Assembly: GCA_047629355.1 (NCBI GenBank)
Contig: JBLHWU010000183.1
Location: forward strand, 1-13,339
DNA: 13,339 nucleotides
Origin: CAYUNA01 sp047629355
Lineage (GTDB): Bacteria; Bacteroidota; Bacteroidia; Chitinophagales; Saprospiraceae
Direction: 5' to 3'
Shown here in pieces: positions 1 to 10,300 of the stretch; positions within the stretch are counted from its first letter, which is position 1; each line of letters opens with the position of its first letter. Under the pieces are notes generated by a model. That model was not told where the DNA came from. It did not search any database and was given only the letters and a program-made list of their open reading frames with translations. The translations under genes and the position numbers were made by a program.

Positions 1-937
1 CTCTATAAATCGACGAGATATTCTTCAATAAATTTTCCACATTCGTCGTCAAATTATACTGTCCGTTGACGAGGCATTGCATCATTTTCTGATTCCGAAT
101 CGTCACACTAATTTGATACTGCTGCGCAATTGCACCCGCTACATCCGCAAACGCCATTTCCTGAAATTTTAATTTTTTTCGCTGCCAAGCCAGGTCATTT
201 AAATTCAAATCTTTTTCTTCAATCAATTCATTCGTCACGGCATTATAAATCGCTTTTTCATTCGCAGTCAAAATCACTTTTTGCTGGTTTTTAGTCGCTT
301 CCACGCTTACTTTTCCTTCTTTTATACTCACTGAATTCATCGTTTCTGTCGCTAAATCTCGCACATTAAAAGCTGTTCCCAACACCGTTACCGTCGTTCG
401 ATTAGTCGAAATTTTAAACGGGCGATTCGCGTCTTTCGATACTTCAAAAAACGCTTCCCCCCGTCAATTTTACAGTACGCTCAGTATCGGAAAAAGTTTC
501 AGGATAAGATAAAGTACTACCCACATTCAACCAAATTATAGAGCCATCAGGCAATTTTAATTCTTGAATATCTGCACTCGCCGTCATGTTTTTCCAAGCA
601 ACCTTTTCGTTCAGCATATTTTGTAAAATAAATCCTGTCACCAATAAAAAGGCGACTGCCGCTGCCACTCGCAGCCACGTTCGAGGCGGCTTTATTTGCA
701 AAACTTTAGCGTTTGGTTTTTTAGAAAGATTAAGCCGTGATTGCACTTTGGCAAAATCGGAATCTATATTTAAATCAAAAGGCAAATCGTGCTGTGCGCT
801 TGCTTTTCATGCCTGACGAATCTCTGCCGCATGTCCGTCGAAGCAGCCTCCCAAACACGAAGTTTGTTTGCTTCCTCCGAGCCAATTGTACCTTGGAGTT
901 GCTGATAAATTGATGATAGGTAATGATTTGTATTCAT
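1..937 (-). pseudogene. FecR-family anti-sigma factor, frameshifted, C-terminus cut by the window edge
   Basis: Inner-membrane anti-sigma factor of the FecR family, expected to hold the neighbouring ECF sigma factor until a surface receptor signals. The ATG at 937 opens with MNTNHYLSSIYQQL. A membrane segment (WLRVAAAVAFLLVTGFIL, about 677-622) follows, then the FecR core (LPDGSIIWLNVGSTLSYPE), then, after one frame correction, LTGEAFFEVSKD and VTVLGTAFNVRD. The DUF4974-like C-terminal domain starts near KKLKFQEMAFADVAGAIAQQ and is still open at base 1; the family's usual length suggests only about 20 residues are missing. Lesions: an extra G in a six-G run (minus strand, about 458-463), and a frame change between about 786 and 833. 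The second could be one indel, or an indel plus an in-frame TGA at 809-807 where family members often have Trp. The start is 78 bp after the sigma stop, so the pair probably forms an operon. The family is secure; whether the gene works is not. Confidence 0.85.
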
Positions 938-1015
938 ATTTTTTATAGTTGGAAGTAGCGAAAATTTTAGATGTCATTAATAAGACAACTGAGTCTCAAA
1001 AGTCCCCTATTTAGA

Positions 1016-1598
1016 TTAAAAAATAGACAAAAGAAAAGTAAGCAAAACGCCCATTTTTGCAATAGCAGCCCGCATAGTCTTCAAGGCTCGTGTAATTTGA
1101 TTTTCAATCGTCTTTGTTGAAATATTCAAATCTGCCGCAATTTCCCTATGTAATTTTTCATCAAAACGGCTCATGCAAAAAATAATTCTACATCGCTCTG
1201 GCAAAGTATCAATCGCCGTCTGAATCGTCTTTTGTAAATCTGCGGCTTCCAAATCTTCTACAGCACTAAGTTGAGTCGGTGTTTCTGGCAATAATGCAGG
1301 TTCAGAAAAGTCAATGCGTCTTTCGCGGTTGATATAATTCAGGCATTTGTTGACGACGGCACGACGTAGGTAAGCTTTCAGTCCTGTCGTAATTGTCAAG
1401 GTATCGCGCCGATTCCACAGTTCGACAAAAGCATCTTGGGCGATGTCCTTTGCTTTTTCACCGTCATTCAAATAGCGATAAGCCGTCACCGTGAGATACT
1501 TAATAGTAGGTATCGAATAAGGTTCGAAAAGCAAGCTGGTCGTTTTGCTTGACTTTTTGTAATAGCTCATTTTCTTGTTTCGTAGTTAGGCTATTCAT
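1016..1598 (-). CDS. ECF RNA polymerase sigma factor (sigma-70 family), frameshifted near its N-terminus
   Basis: Extracytoplasmic-function sigma factor that directs RNA polymerase to a small regulon, probably controlled by the adjacent FecR-like protein. The longest open frame starts at 1570, but its first 23 or so residues look unrelated to the family. In another frame, the ATG at 1598 gives MNSLTTKQENELLQKVKQ followed by LAFRTLFDTYY and then a stop. Removing one base near 1500-1505 joins this to KYLTVTAYRYLNDGEKAKDI, which is a canonical sigma region 2 (LFDTYYKYLTVTAYRYL, then DIAQDAFVELW). Region 4 is intact: LPERCRIIFCMSRFD, then a helix-turn-helix around HREIAADLNISTKTIENQI. The corrected product would be about 193 residues, normal for the family. 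As sequenced, initiation at 1570 would give a protein with a damaged region 2.1. Family call is strong; the frameshift is seen directly by comparing frames. Confidence 0.9.
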
Positions 1599-1946
1599 AA
1601 ATAGTGGTTTTGCATCTTCGTTCTTTTGGTAAAGGTAACGGGAAAATGATGGAAAGTGGAGTGTGCATTTTCATTTTTATTTTAAAAAAACAGCTACTAA
1701 TATTTTTTATTAAAATTCTGAATTAAAATTCTGGATTTTAAATAACTGATAATCAATTGTTTATAATTATTTTAAATATTTTCAAGAAAATTTAAAAAAA
1801 GGTAGGGGGATATTCCATTCTTGATTGTCTTATATTCGTAAGCTAAAAATGCAGCTTCAAATCTAAAAAAAGTACAACTAAAATTAATTTCTTAACGACT
1901 TCTCCACAGGACACCCGACCGTGGAAAGACTTAAAAACTATTAATC
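1599..1946. other. Intergenic region between divergent sigma and lipoprotein genes
   Basis: This 348-bp A+T-rich gap separates the sigma gene (leftward) from the lipoprotein gene (rightward) and should hold both promoters. A minus-strand TAGATTTG at 1865-1858 fits the Bacteroidota TAnnTTTG -7 element, but no TTG-type -33 element sits at the right distance, so it is only a weak candidate. A 12-nt sequence, ATTAAAATTCTG, occurs twice with a 13-bp period (1709-1720 and 1722-1733). No open frame with family character was found, apart from the sigma N-terminus that ends at 1598. Confidence 0.5.
1709..1733. repeat. Two-copy 13-bp-period direct repeat
   Basis: ATTAAAATTCTG is present at 1709-1720 and again at 1722-1733, separated by one base. 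It lies about 110 bp upstream of the corrected sigma start. It could be a regulator-binding direct repeat or chance in A+T-rich DNA; the sequence alone does not decide. Confidence 0.4.
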
Positions 1947-2896
1947 ATGATAAACAAATTTTTGAAATTTCCTTTAATGTTTGCCTTAGTAGCTGTTTTA
2001 TTAGTAGCCTGTAACAAGGATAACGAAACGCAACAAATTGTCAACAATCCTGCGCAAATCCAGAACTTAGTGGTCGCTGATTCGATGGGTTGCTACGATA
2101 TTGTGTTGCCAATTACGTTTGTTTATGAAGACGGCACGACGCAAACAGCGAATGTGGAGGCAGAGATTTATAGTATTTTTCAACAGAACCTTCTCCAGTC
2201 AACATTCAGTTTCCAATCAATTTGGAAGATTTGGCAACCGGAGAAGCCGTCACCGCTGCGGATGAAGATGAATTGGATACTTATTTGGAGGCCTGTGATT
2301 TTGACGATGAGTGGGATGATGACGATTGGGATGATGAGCAAAACCCATGTGATAGCATTGACTTCAACTTTGGTCAATTGGCGTGCTACAATTTTGTTTT
2401 TCCTGTCACTTTCGTTCTGGAAGATGGTACGACTGCAACGGCACAAAATTTGGGTGATTTGGAAGACATTTTTGATGTGGACAATGCCCCTGAAGACTTT
2501 GTTTACCCAGTAACGTTGGAAAATGTAGAAGATGGCGAAACACATACAGTCAATAACGAAGAGGAATTAGGAAAACTATTGGAAACTTGTTTTGATTTTG
2601 AAGATGATGGAAATTGGGAGGACAACACTGTTTATTTCGTAGCTTTTGTCAGCCTTGTACAGGACACAATGGGTAGCGAGAACTGTTATACATTTATTTA
2701 TCCAATAAGCATTTTGACCGATAATGGCGAAACGTTGACGACCAATAACGATGAGGAAACATTGACAATCATCTTTGGAGATGATGAAATGGACGACTTT
2801 ATTTATCCGTTTCAAGTTACCAATAATGAGGATGGCACGACGATTACCGTGAATGATGAGGACGAAGCGGAGGATTTAGTTGAAAACTGCGACTAA
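1947..2896 (+). CDS. Acidic three-repeat surface lipoprotein, frameshifted at a T run
   Basis: Predicted lipoprotein of unknown function. The ATG at 1947 gives a signal peptide with lipobox LLVAC (lipid cysteine at residue 22). NKDNE follows the cysteine, resembling the Bacteroidota lipoprotein export signal, so surface exposure is likely by inference. The frame breaks at the five-T run 2176-2180. Restoring one T joins EAEIYSIF to STEPSPVNIQFPINLEDL and gives 316 residues. Three repeats then appear, each opening with a Cys (codons at 2091, 2384, 2684) and closing with another (2294, 2588, 2888), exactly 68 residues apart in all three once the base is restored. Each repeat has two half-units of the form hydrophobic-P-x-x-(h)-x-x-(D/N)G-(T/E)-T. 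Very rich in Asp and Glu (a stretch such as DDEWDDDDWDDE), which suggests cation binding. Divergent from the sigma/anti-sigma pair and ended by a terminator at 2928. No named family assigned. Confidence 0.82.
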
Positions 2897-2927
2897 GTAT
2901 AATTGATTTTTGAAAGCGTGACTAAAA

Positions 2928-2957
2928 GTCGTCCGAATGATTCGGGCGGCTTTTTTT
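2928..2957 (+). terminator. Rho-independent terminator of the repeat lipoprotein gene
   Basis: A ten-pair stem, GTCGTCCGAA with TTCGGGCGGC (two G-U pairs), has a TGA loop and is followed at once by seven T. It lies 31 bp after the lipoprotein stop and before the obg promoter, so it isolates obg from upstream transcription. Confidence 0.9.
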
Positions 2958-2980
2958 GTTTGGTGAAAAGGATTTAAAAA

Positions 2981-3010
2981 ATTGAAATAGCAAACATTCT
3001 CGTATCTTTG
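2981..3010 (+). promoter_or_regulatory. Bacteroidota-type sigma-A promoter for obg
   Basis: TATCTTTG at 3003-3010 is a full match to the Bacteroidota -7 consensus TAnnTTTG. A TTG at 2982-2984 lies 18 bp upstream, close to the -33 spacing known for this phylum. Transcription would begin shortly after 3010, leaving a leader of about 105 nt before the obg ATG. Confidence 0.7.
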
Positions 3011-3124
3011 CGTTTTTTGAAATTACTCAGGTATTTAACACATTATTTTGAAAATGGTGTGAAGTTTTAATTTTTACCAAAACATAGTAAAAGTGAGTGT
3101 TTGATACCTTATTAGAATACAGCA

Positions 3125-4123
3125 ATGGCAGAACAGAATTTTGTAGATTACGTAAAGATAAATTGTCGCTCAGGACACGGAGGTTCAGGATCAGCACACC
3201 TTCATCGAAATGCTCAAACAGCAAAAGGCGGTCCCGATGGCGGTGACGGCGGACGAGGTGGACACATCATTGTCAGAGGCAATCGAAATATCTGGACCTT
3301 GTTACCTTTAAAGTATCGAAAACACGTTATTGCTGGACCGGGAATGGTTGGCACGGGGAATCATAGTTCGGGCGCATTTGGTGAGGATATTTATCTGGAC
3401 GTGCCTTTGGGGACGGTCGTTAAAGATTTTGAGTCAGGGGAGATTGAATTTGAAATTACGGAAGACGGAGAGCAAATGATTGTCGTTTCTGGTGGTCGCG
3501 GTGGTCAGGGTAATGCCCATTTTAAATCTTCCACCAATCAGACGCCTCGCTTTGCGCAACCGGGTGAAGAAGGGGAGGAGGCATGGAAAATTCTTGAGTT
3601 AAAAGTCTTAGCAGATGTTGGTTTAGTAGGTTTTCCAAATGCTGGAAAATCGACGCTATTATCAGTTGTTAGTGCAGCGAAACCGAAGATTGCCAATTAT
3701 CCATTTACGACTTTAGTTCCTAATTTAGGAATGGTGAAATATCGGGATGCTCGCTCGTTTGTAATGGCAGATATTCCTGGGATTATCGAGAAAGCGCATG
3801 AAGGTAAAGGTTTGGGACACCGATTTTTGCGGCATATCGAACGGAATGCAACGCTACTGTTTATGATTCCTGCGGACTCGGATGATATTAAAAAAGAGTA
3901 TGCTATTTTATTGAATGAGTTAAAAATGTATAACGAAGAATTGCTATTTAAACCGCGTGTTTTGGTAATTTCAAAAAGTGATATGTTGGATGAAGAGATG
4001 ACAGAATTGTTGCAACCAGAATTGCCGGAAGGTTTGCCGGTTTTGTTTATTTCGTCGGTAGCGCAGCAGGGAATTAAGGAGTTGAAGGATTTGTTGTGGA
4101 AGGTGATGAATGAGGAGCAGTAA
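3125..4123 (+). CDS. obg: GTPase Obg (ribosome assembly), short form
   Basis: Obg/CgtA GTPase, which acts with the 50S subunit in ribosome maturation and links it to stress and nucleotide levels. Residues 1-158 form the glycine-rich Obg fold (for example GGPDGGDGGRGGHI at 35-48 and GGRGGQGNAHF at 123-133). The G domain shows the P-loop GFPNAGKST (169-177), switch I NYPFTTLVPNLG (191-202), DIPG (216-219), the family signature GLGHRFLRHIER (229-240), G4 as SKSD (283-286, in place of NKxD, as expected for this subfamily) and G5 SSVA (310-313). It is 332 residues long and ends after the G domain, without the C-terminal OCT domain of longer homologues; this is the common short form. The ATG at 3125 is chosen because it begins the conserved N-terminus (FVDYVKINCRSG). 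No clear Shine-Dalgarno is seen, which is normal in this phylum. The gene has its own promoter and no tightly spaced partner. Confidence 0.98.
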   Translation: MAEQNFVDYVKINCRSGHGGSGSAHLHRNAQTAKGGPDGGDGGRGGHIIVRGNRNIWTLLPLKYRKHVIAGPGMVGTGNHSSGAFGEDIYLDVPLGTVVKDFESGEIEFEITEDGEQMIVVSGGRGGQGNAHFKSSTNQTPRFAQPGEEGEEAWKILELKVLADVGLVGFPNAGKSTLLSVVSAAKPKIANYPFTTLVPNLGMVKYRDARSFVMADIPGIIEKAHEGKGLGHRFLRHIERNATLLFMIPADSDDIKKEYAILLNELKMYNEELLFKPRVLVISKSDMLDEEMTELLQPELPEGLPVLFISSVAQQGIKELKDLLWKVMNEEQ

Positions 4124-4259
4124 CACTGGTTTTTAAATAAAAATGTTGAATTTTAGCAAAGTGACTTTTTTTTTCTTCTTTTACATTTCAATTATCTATA
4201 TTTATCCCTCAGTTTTAAAATATAAATACCGTACAGTATAGCTTTTGTTGATTTTTAGG

Positions 4260-4288
4260 GAGCGAGAAAATTATAAATTTTCTCGCTC
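4260..4288. repeat. Perfect 13-bp inverted repeat (hairpin) downstream of obg
   Basis: GAGCGAGAAAATT and AATTTTCTCGCTC pair perfectly around an ATA loop, 137 bp after the obg stop and 112 bp before the next ATG. No T run follows on either strand, so it is not a textbook terminator. It may mark the 3' end of the obg transcript after processing, or form a structure in the leader of the giant gene. Confidence 0.75.
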
Positions 4289-4334
4289 TGATAAAAAACA
4301 GTGCGCCTCGTCTGCAGCAGGGCGGGTTAGGTTC

Positions 4335-4364
4335 TTGAGGGACAAAACTGCTTTTATCCCTCAA
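4335..4364 (+). promoter_or_regulatory. Possible leader hairpin upstream of the giant secreted-protein gene
   Basis: TTGAGGGA (4335-4342) and TCCCTCAA (4357-4364) form an eight-pair stem with a 14-nt loop, ending 35 bp before the ATG at 4400. The 11-mer TTTATCCCTCA, which includes most of the right arm, also occurs at 4201-4211, so an alternative pairing with the left arm is possible. No known riboswitch class is recognised. Confidence 0.4.
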
Positions 4365-4399
4365 ATACCCTTTATCTGCACGGTGCTAAACTTCATCCC

Positions 4400-7300
4400 A
4401 TGTATCGTGCTATCTTAAATCGATTACTACTAATTTTTGGCATCACTCTTTTTCAGTTTTCTTTATCCGCCCAAACGGTGACACTCACACCCGCTACCCC
4501 CGAAGACTTTTTCGTCTGCGGCAACGGTGATTTTGAATTCACCTTAACCAACGGCGATACGCCCCTGGAAAATATCGTTTTAGCCATTCAATTCTCTACC
4601 CCAAGCGGCACAGTTTGCGGTATGACTTTCCAAAACGCAACAGGCGCAACGCCAATTGAACCGATAGATTCCTTAATGCCAATGTTAGAAATTGGCGACT
4701 TAGCAGCGGATGAAATCGCACTATTCATCGTCACTGTTAACGCGCCTTGTTCCGTTTTTGACTGTTTAAACAATGGAGAATTATTTCAAAATAACTTCAC
4801 ACTAACGCATAGCGGTGGCACGATAGTCATTCCACCGTCGCCTATTTATACTGTCGAAACTGCTAATTTGGTCATTACGAATATCACCCCACAATTTACC
4901 GAACTCTCACAAGGCGACGCCATTACCCGAACAATTACCATTAGAAATACTCGTTTTGGACCCTTGTCTGAATTCACATTTTGCGATGCTCATCAAGGTG
5001 GTTTTTGCGTGAATTCTACTTTAGGAAATGTCATTCAAGAAGACAGTAACAATTTTTGTATAGAACTAACGGCGGCTGATTTTATGACGATTGGCGACGG
5101 CGATGGCTTATTTGAAAAAGATGAAATCATCGTCATTGAAGAAGAATTAGAAATCAAATCTTGCGGCATCCAGCAATCTTCGCTTTCAACGATTTCGGTC
5201 GGGTGGGGCTGTGACGGTGATGTTTGTCAGGAGGATGAAAAAATAGTCGGCGTCAGTTTTTTACCGACGATGTTGACCCCTGATTTGGTCTTTGAACCAA
5301 GCGCGAGTTTCCCTGAATGTTTTTGTGGTTCTGAACCGTTTTTGCAAAGTATGACGGTTACGAATATCGGTGCGGGGGCAGCCGTCAATTTGAATTTGAC
5401 ATTGAATCAAGTTGTTCCAAAAGGTGGAATGGACTTAATTAGTTTTTACGTGGATAGTGCAGGGATAAGTGTGGATGTTCCCGTTGTACCCGCTTTTTTT
5501 GAGCCGTCAATTACCGATGCACCTTGTAATATTGACCCCGAAGTTTGGCGGCGCGCCATCGCATCTTTTCCAGAATTAGCCTCAGGCGCATCCATCACTT
5601 TCTTTTGGGAAACTTATATGTGCGACCAAGATTGCCTCGGCGAAGGCATCGAATGGGACTATGGTTATCAATATCAATCTATTTGTGGCGAAGAGACTTT
5701 TGTGCTCGATACGATTCCCGCGATTGAGTTTGGAGATGTTCTTTCGACAATTTTATCCGTAGAAGGTGGCGGTCCGTTAACGGATGGAGTGACGCATACT
5801 TTTAATTATATTATTGACTATGCTGACTTGGATGACGACGACGGAACGCTGACGATTGAGTTGGAAATTCCTTGTGGTTTGACTTGGGAAGACAGCAATA
5901 ATCCGATGCTCGGCGGTCAAAATCCAGCGATTAGTTTTGAAACATTGGACGAAGCGGAAGCCGTTACTTTGGAATATAATCTACCGATGCCTGCGGATTC
6001 TTTATCGACGACTTTTGAATTGAGCTTTAATTGCGCCGACTTTTGTACCGATGATTTATTGTGTAAAGATTCGATTGAAACGTCGTGTATGGGCGTAGAT
6101 TCTTGTACGGTCGAAGCTGAAATTTCGATTTTCATTCCGATTACCACTTCCGTCAATCAATGCGAATCTTTCCCAAATGAATGTGCGCCACAAAGTTGCT
6201 ACGAAGCGGTTTTTACACAAGATTGTCCGATTGACTCGTTTTGTATAGAGACGGTTCCTGGTTATGTCAATTATCAATTTACGGCGCAACGGAGCAATTT
6301 TGGTTTGCGAGATGATAACGACGACCAAATTTGCGACGGAACAGGTTTGCCGGACTTGAATTTAATAAATGACCATCGTTTGTTACCCGGCGATACGATA
6401 CATGCCGAGGTTAGCGGCGAAATTGTTGTGGATGTTCCTGGCTCAACTTTCGAGCGCGGCATCCTCGAAATTTTCTTTACTGGCGGTTTGACGACAGGTG
6501 AAAATTCCGATTTCTATAAATCTGATGGGGTAGTGCCGTTGACCGCGAATGTTCGGGTTTTTGACAGCAGCAGCAACACCTATTATGACTGCGAAGCTCC
6601 GTTAATGGATATTAGTGAAAATCCATTGGTGTATCAATACGATTATTCTCCCGCAACTTTGGCGGATGTGGGTTGCGGCATTCCTGTTGATTTTGTTTTT
6701 GAAAACGGAGACTCTATTTTGTTTGAAACCGATTTTAGAATTAGTAAAAATGTGGTTCGAGAAGACGATTCGACGCCCTTATCAATTCGCCTAAGTTTGT
6801 CGTCATCTGTCTTACTTTTCAATGACCCAATTGCGAATACAAACGATGTTTTCCGCTGTGGCTGCGCGAATGAAGTTTTTGAAATAACGGGTTATGAATA
6901 TATGACTTTCCCTGGTGTTTTTTCCGTACCACCGTGTGCTGAATCGGAATTTATCGGCGGTAGTCTATTTCAATTAATACTAGAAGAAGGAAATTTTTTC
7001 CCTTATGAATGTCGCCGAATTGGATTGCTGACGGATTTTAAATTAAACCTACCCAATGGTTTTGAAATCATAGAATCGAAGCTCACTTTTTTAAGAAATC
7101 AAGAAGGTGCAGATGTGATTACAGAGCAAATGTTAATGCCTCAAATTAATGGAAATCAAGTTTGTTTCGACGTTGCTGATTTTCAAAATGATGGATTGGA
7201 CGAAGGGTTTTTAGCCTTGTTTCAATACCGTTTTTTAGCAGATTGTGATTTTGCTGGGTCGGAAGATTTAGGTACGGTGGCGACCATTGATTTTCTTGAC

Positions 7301-10300
7301 CAATTGCCTGAAACCGCTGACCCATTTGATTATGAAGTTGTATCTGCGGCATTGCGTTCCTTGAATCCGAACTTGATTGTGTCCACGTTACTCTGCGATA
7401 TTACGGCATTCAACAATCAAGCAGTTTTAGATTTTGACTTGGTTAATTTCCAAACCATCGTCGCTTCTCAAGACAGCGGTACGGCTGAAAATGTTTGGAT
7501 TTATCCTGTTTCTAACGCTGGTGAAATCACGAATTGCAATATTTTTAATTTAGAAACAGGACAATTTTTACCGCAAACAAACGGCATTTTTCAATTGGAT
7601 TCTCTAGTCGCTTTAGACACTTTTTCCTTGCGCTTAATTTGCGATAATGTCAGTTGTGATTTAGAAGAAGTCGAGCTTAATTTCGGTTGGAGTTGTACCC
7701 TATTCACCAATCCAATCAACATGCCCTGCAACACCGAAACTAAAAATATAACCTTCACCACACCGCCTGGCGAACTCGAATTGGCGGTCGATGGTCCAGC
7801 GACTTGTAGCGACTTATGCGACACAATTCCATACCATATTATCGAAGTTTTTAACGCTGGATTGGGTACGGCTTATAATGTGGAAATCACAGCGCAAGTC
7901 CCAACAGGCGTCACCTATTTGACGGGCAGTACGCAAGTCGAATATCCGTGTGATAGTGGCAATTTCCTGCCAGCTGCTAACCCGATTGAGTTGCCCAACG
8001 GCGATTTAATTTGGAGTACTTGCTCGCTATTGCCTACTTTGGAAGATTGTGGATTGCCGCCAGTTATTTTTCAAGAAAACTGTTTTAGAATGCATTTTCT
8101 CAGTCAATCCTTCTGTGATTTGATTATTAATAGCCAGTTTATTTTCTCCGTTTCTGGCGAACAAAACTGCGGCGACCCAACCAATACCTTATCTGATATT
8201 GGTGGAAATTTATGCATCAACGATATTGAGCCACCGTTTTCTGGAACAATAAATGTCAACTCTGGCAATGTCATTTGTGAGGATGTCAACACGCATTTAA
8301 TCACCTTACAATTGAACGGCGAAACCCAAATTGGCGATTGTCTCATCATCGAAACGCCGAATGGTTTGACTGCCAATTGCGTTAATTTTATCAGTCCAGT
8401 CTTCCCATGTAATGTGACGACGGACGATGGAAATTATGTCATCGGTCTGCCGCCAAATGTGCCTGCGGGTAATCTGATTGTTCTAAATTTAGAGACACTC
8501 GGCTATCAAAACTTGGAATGCGGCGATTATAATATGACGATTCAAGCGGCAACGCAAACGATAGCCAATTGCGTCGCGATTCAAGATACTTGTTCCACCA
8601 AAGTCGTCGTTGCTTTCGCAATTGCGAGTATTCCCGTTGACCGACCGATTTTTGAGCTATCCGATTTTTTGGTAACGGCGACGCCTTCTGGTGGAAATGA
8701 TGCGGTGGATTTTACCATAAATGTAATCAATACAGGTGCGTCTGCCCCGCCAATTACGACGATTGAGTTTTATTTAAATACGGACTTAGTTCATGCTCAA
8801 AATGTCAATTCCACTATTCAAATAGACGAAATCATTCCACTTTCGGGCAGTTTTGAAATACCAGAGAATAGCCTTTGTGACCTCATCGCGCTTGTGAATC
8901 CAGTCTGTGCTTGCGAGTCAGATACGATTCAAGTGGGCAGTCCAATTACTTATTTGACAGGACAAAATGATACGATTTGCTCGAATGAAATACTAACTTT
9001 AGGCGTCGAACAAATGCCTGGATTTGTGTATCAATGGACGTCTTCGAATGACCCCGATTGCTTAGATTTTCTGGCTTGTCCAACTTGTCCGACGACGACT
9101 TTTTCTTTTGAAAATTTAGAAAAAGAGCCTAAAATCTGCCAATTCATTTTATTAGAAAGCGATAATATGGGCTGTTTGATTCAAAATGAAATTAGCGTCA
9201 CTGTTCAGCCAACACCAGAAATTTGTCTCGGTGATTCTCCAATTTGTATTGGCGAAATGGCGAATTTATGTGCATCCGATGGCGTTAGTTTTATATGGTC
9301 GCCAATTATTTCTAACGAGCAATGTATCGCGGTATTGCCGACACAAACGATGACCTATTCGGTTACGATTGTCGATGCGCAAGGCTGCGTCGGCATGGAT
9401 GAATTTACGGTAGAAGTCGTGCCGCTGCCGAGTGCTAACTTGCCAGCAACTTACCTTTTTTGTGATGAGGAAACGCCGCAATTGGACGCAGGTTTTAATG
9501 GAAATTACAACTACAATTGGTCACCTGGCAATCCTGTTTTAGACAATCCATCCATCGCCAATCCAACGATAGTTTTACCAATGGACGGCATTTTTTCGGT
9601 AACGATAACGGACAGTAATAGTTGTCAAACTATTGCCCAAACTGACGTGACTTTTGGCAATACTCCAGCGTTAACCATCTCTTCAGACATTTCAATTTGC
9701 TTGACGACTTCGGCTACGATTACGGTCAGTGGTGCGGATGCTTATGTTTGGGATGCGCCTGTTGTGCCTGCTGATTGTCAAAATAATGATTGTTCAGAAA
9801 TTTTGGTAACGCCAACGACGACGACGACTTACACCGTCACGGGCGAAAGTTCAGATGGCTGTACGGCTCAAGTTGCAGTAACGGTAACCGTGGTGGATGG
9901 TGAAATAACGATCAGCGAAGATGCTGAAATTTGCGACGGACAAGGTATTTTTATCTTTGGAGAATTAGAAAATGAAGCAGGTACGTATTGTGAAACTTAT
10001 CCGTTATCTGCGGGCTGCGACAGTACGCATTGCATCACCGTTTTATTAAATCCAAATGACTCAACAACTATCGACACGACCATTTGTGAAGGCACAACCT
10101 TGACATTTAATGGAGAAGAATATTCAGAATCAACAACAATTGATTTGGAAACGACGCAAGGTTGCGATAGCATGATATTTTTGAATATTGACTTTTATAC
10201 AAGTCCTGTTTTGAGTTTAAATGCGAATCAGGAAATTGCGATTGGCGATACCGTTTTTATTTCAAATACGGATGAATTTATTGAGTACGAATGGACTTCT

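Noticed and set aside
807..809. UGA read as tryptophan (recoding)
   Set aside because: The long genes in this window use TGG for Trp and TGA behaves as a normal stop; a single TGA in an already damaged gene is better explained as a lesion.
2180..2545. 121-codon minus-strand open frame opposite the repeat lipoprotein
   Set aside because: The plus-strand repeats explain the sequence fully; the minus frame has no signal, motif or promoter.
4118..4137. Small hairpin plus T run just at the obg stop (CAGT-AAC-ACTG then five T)
   Set aside because: The stem is only four pairs and overlaps the stop codon; too weak to call a terminator.
4236..4249. TATAGCTTTTG as a promoter for the giant gene
   Set aside because: The spacing differs by one base from TAnnTTTG and no TTG-type -33 element is present at the right distance.
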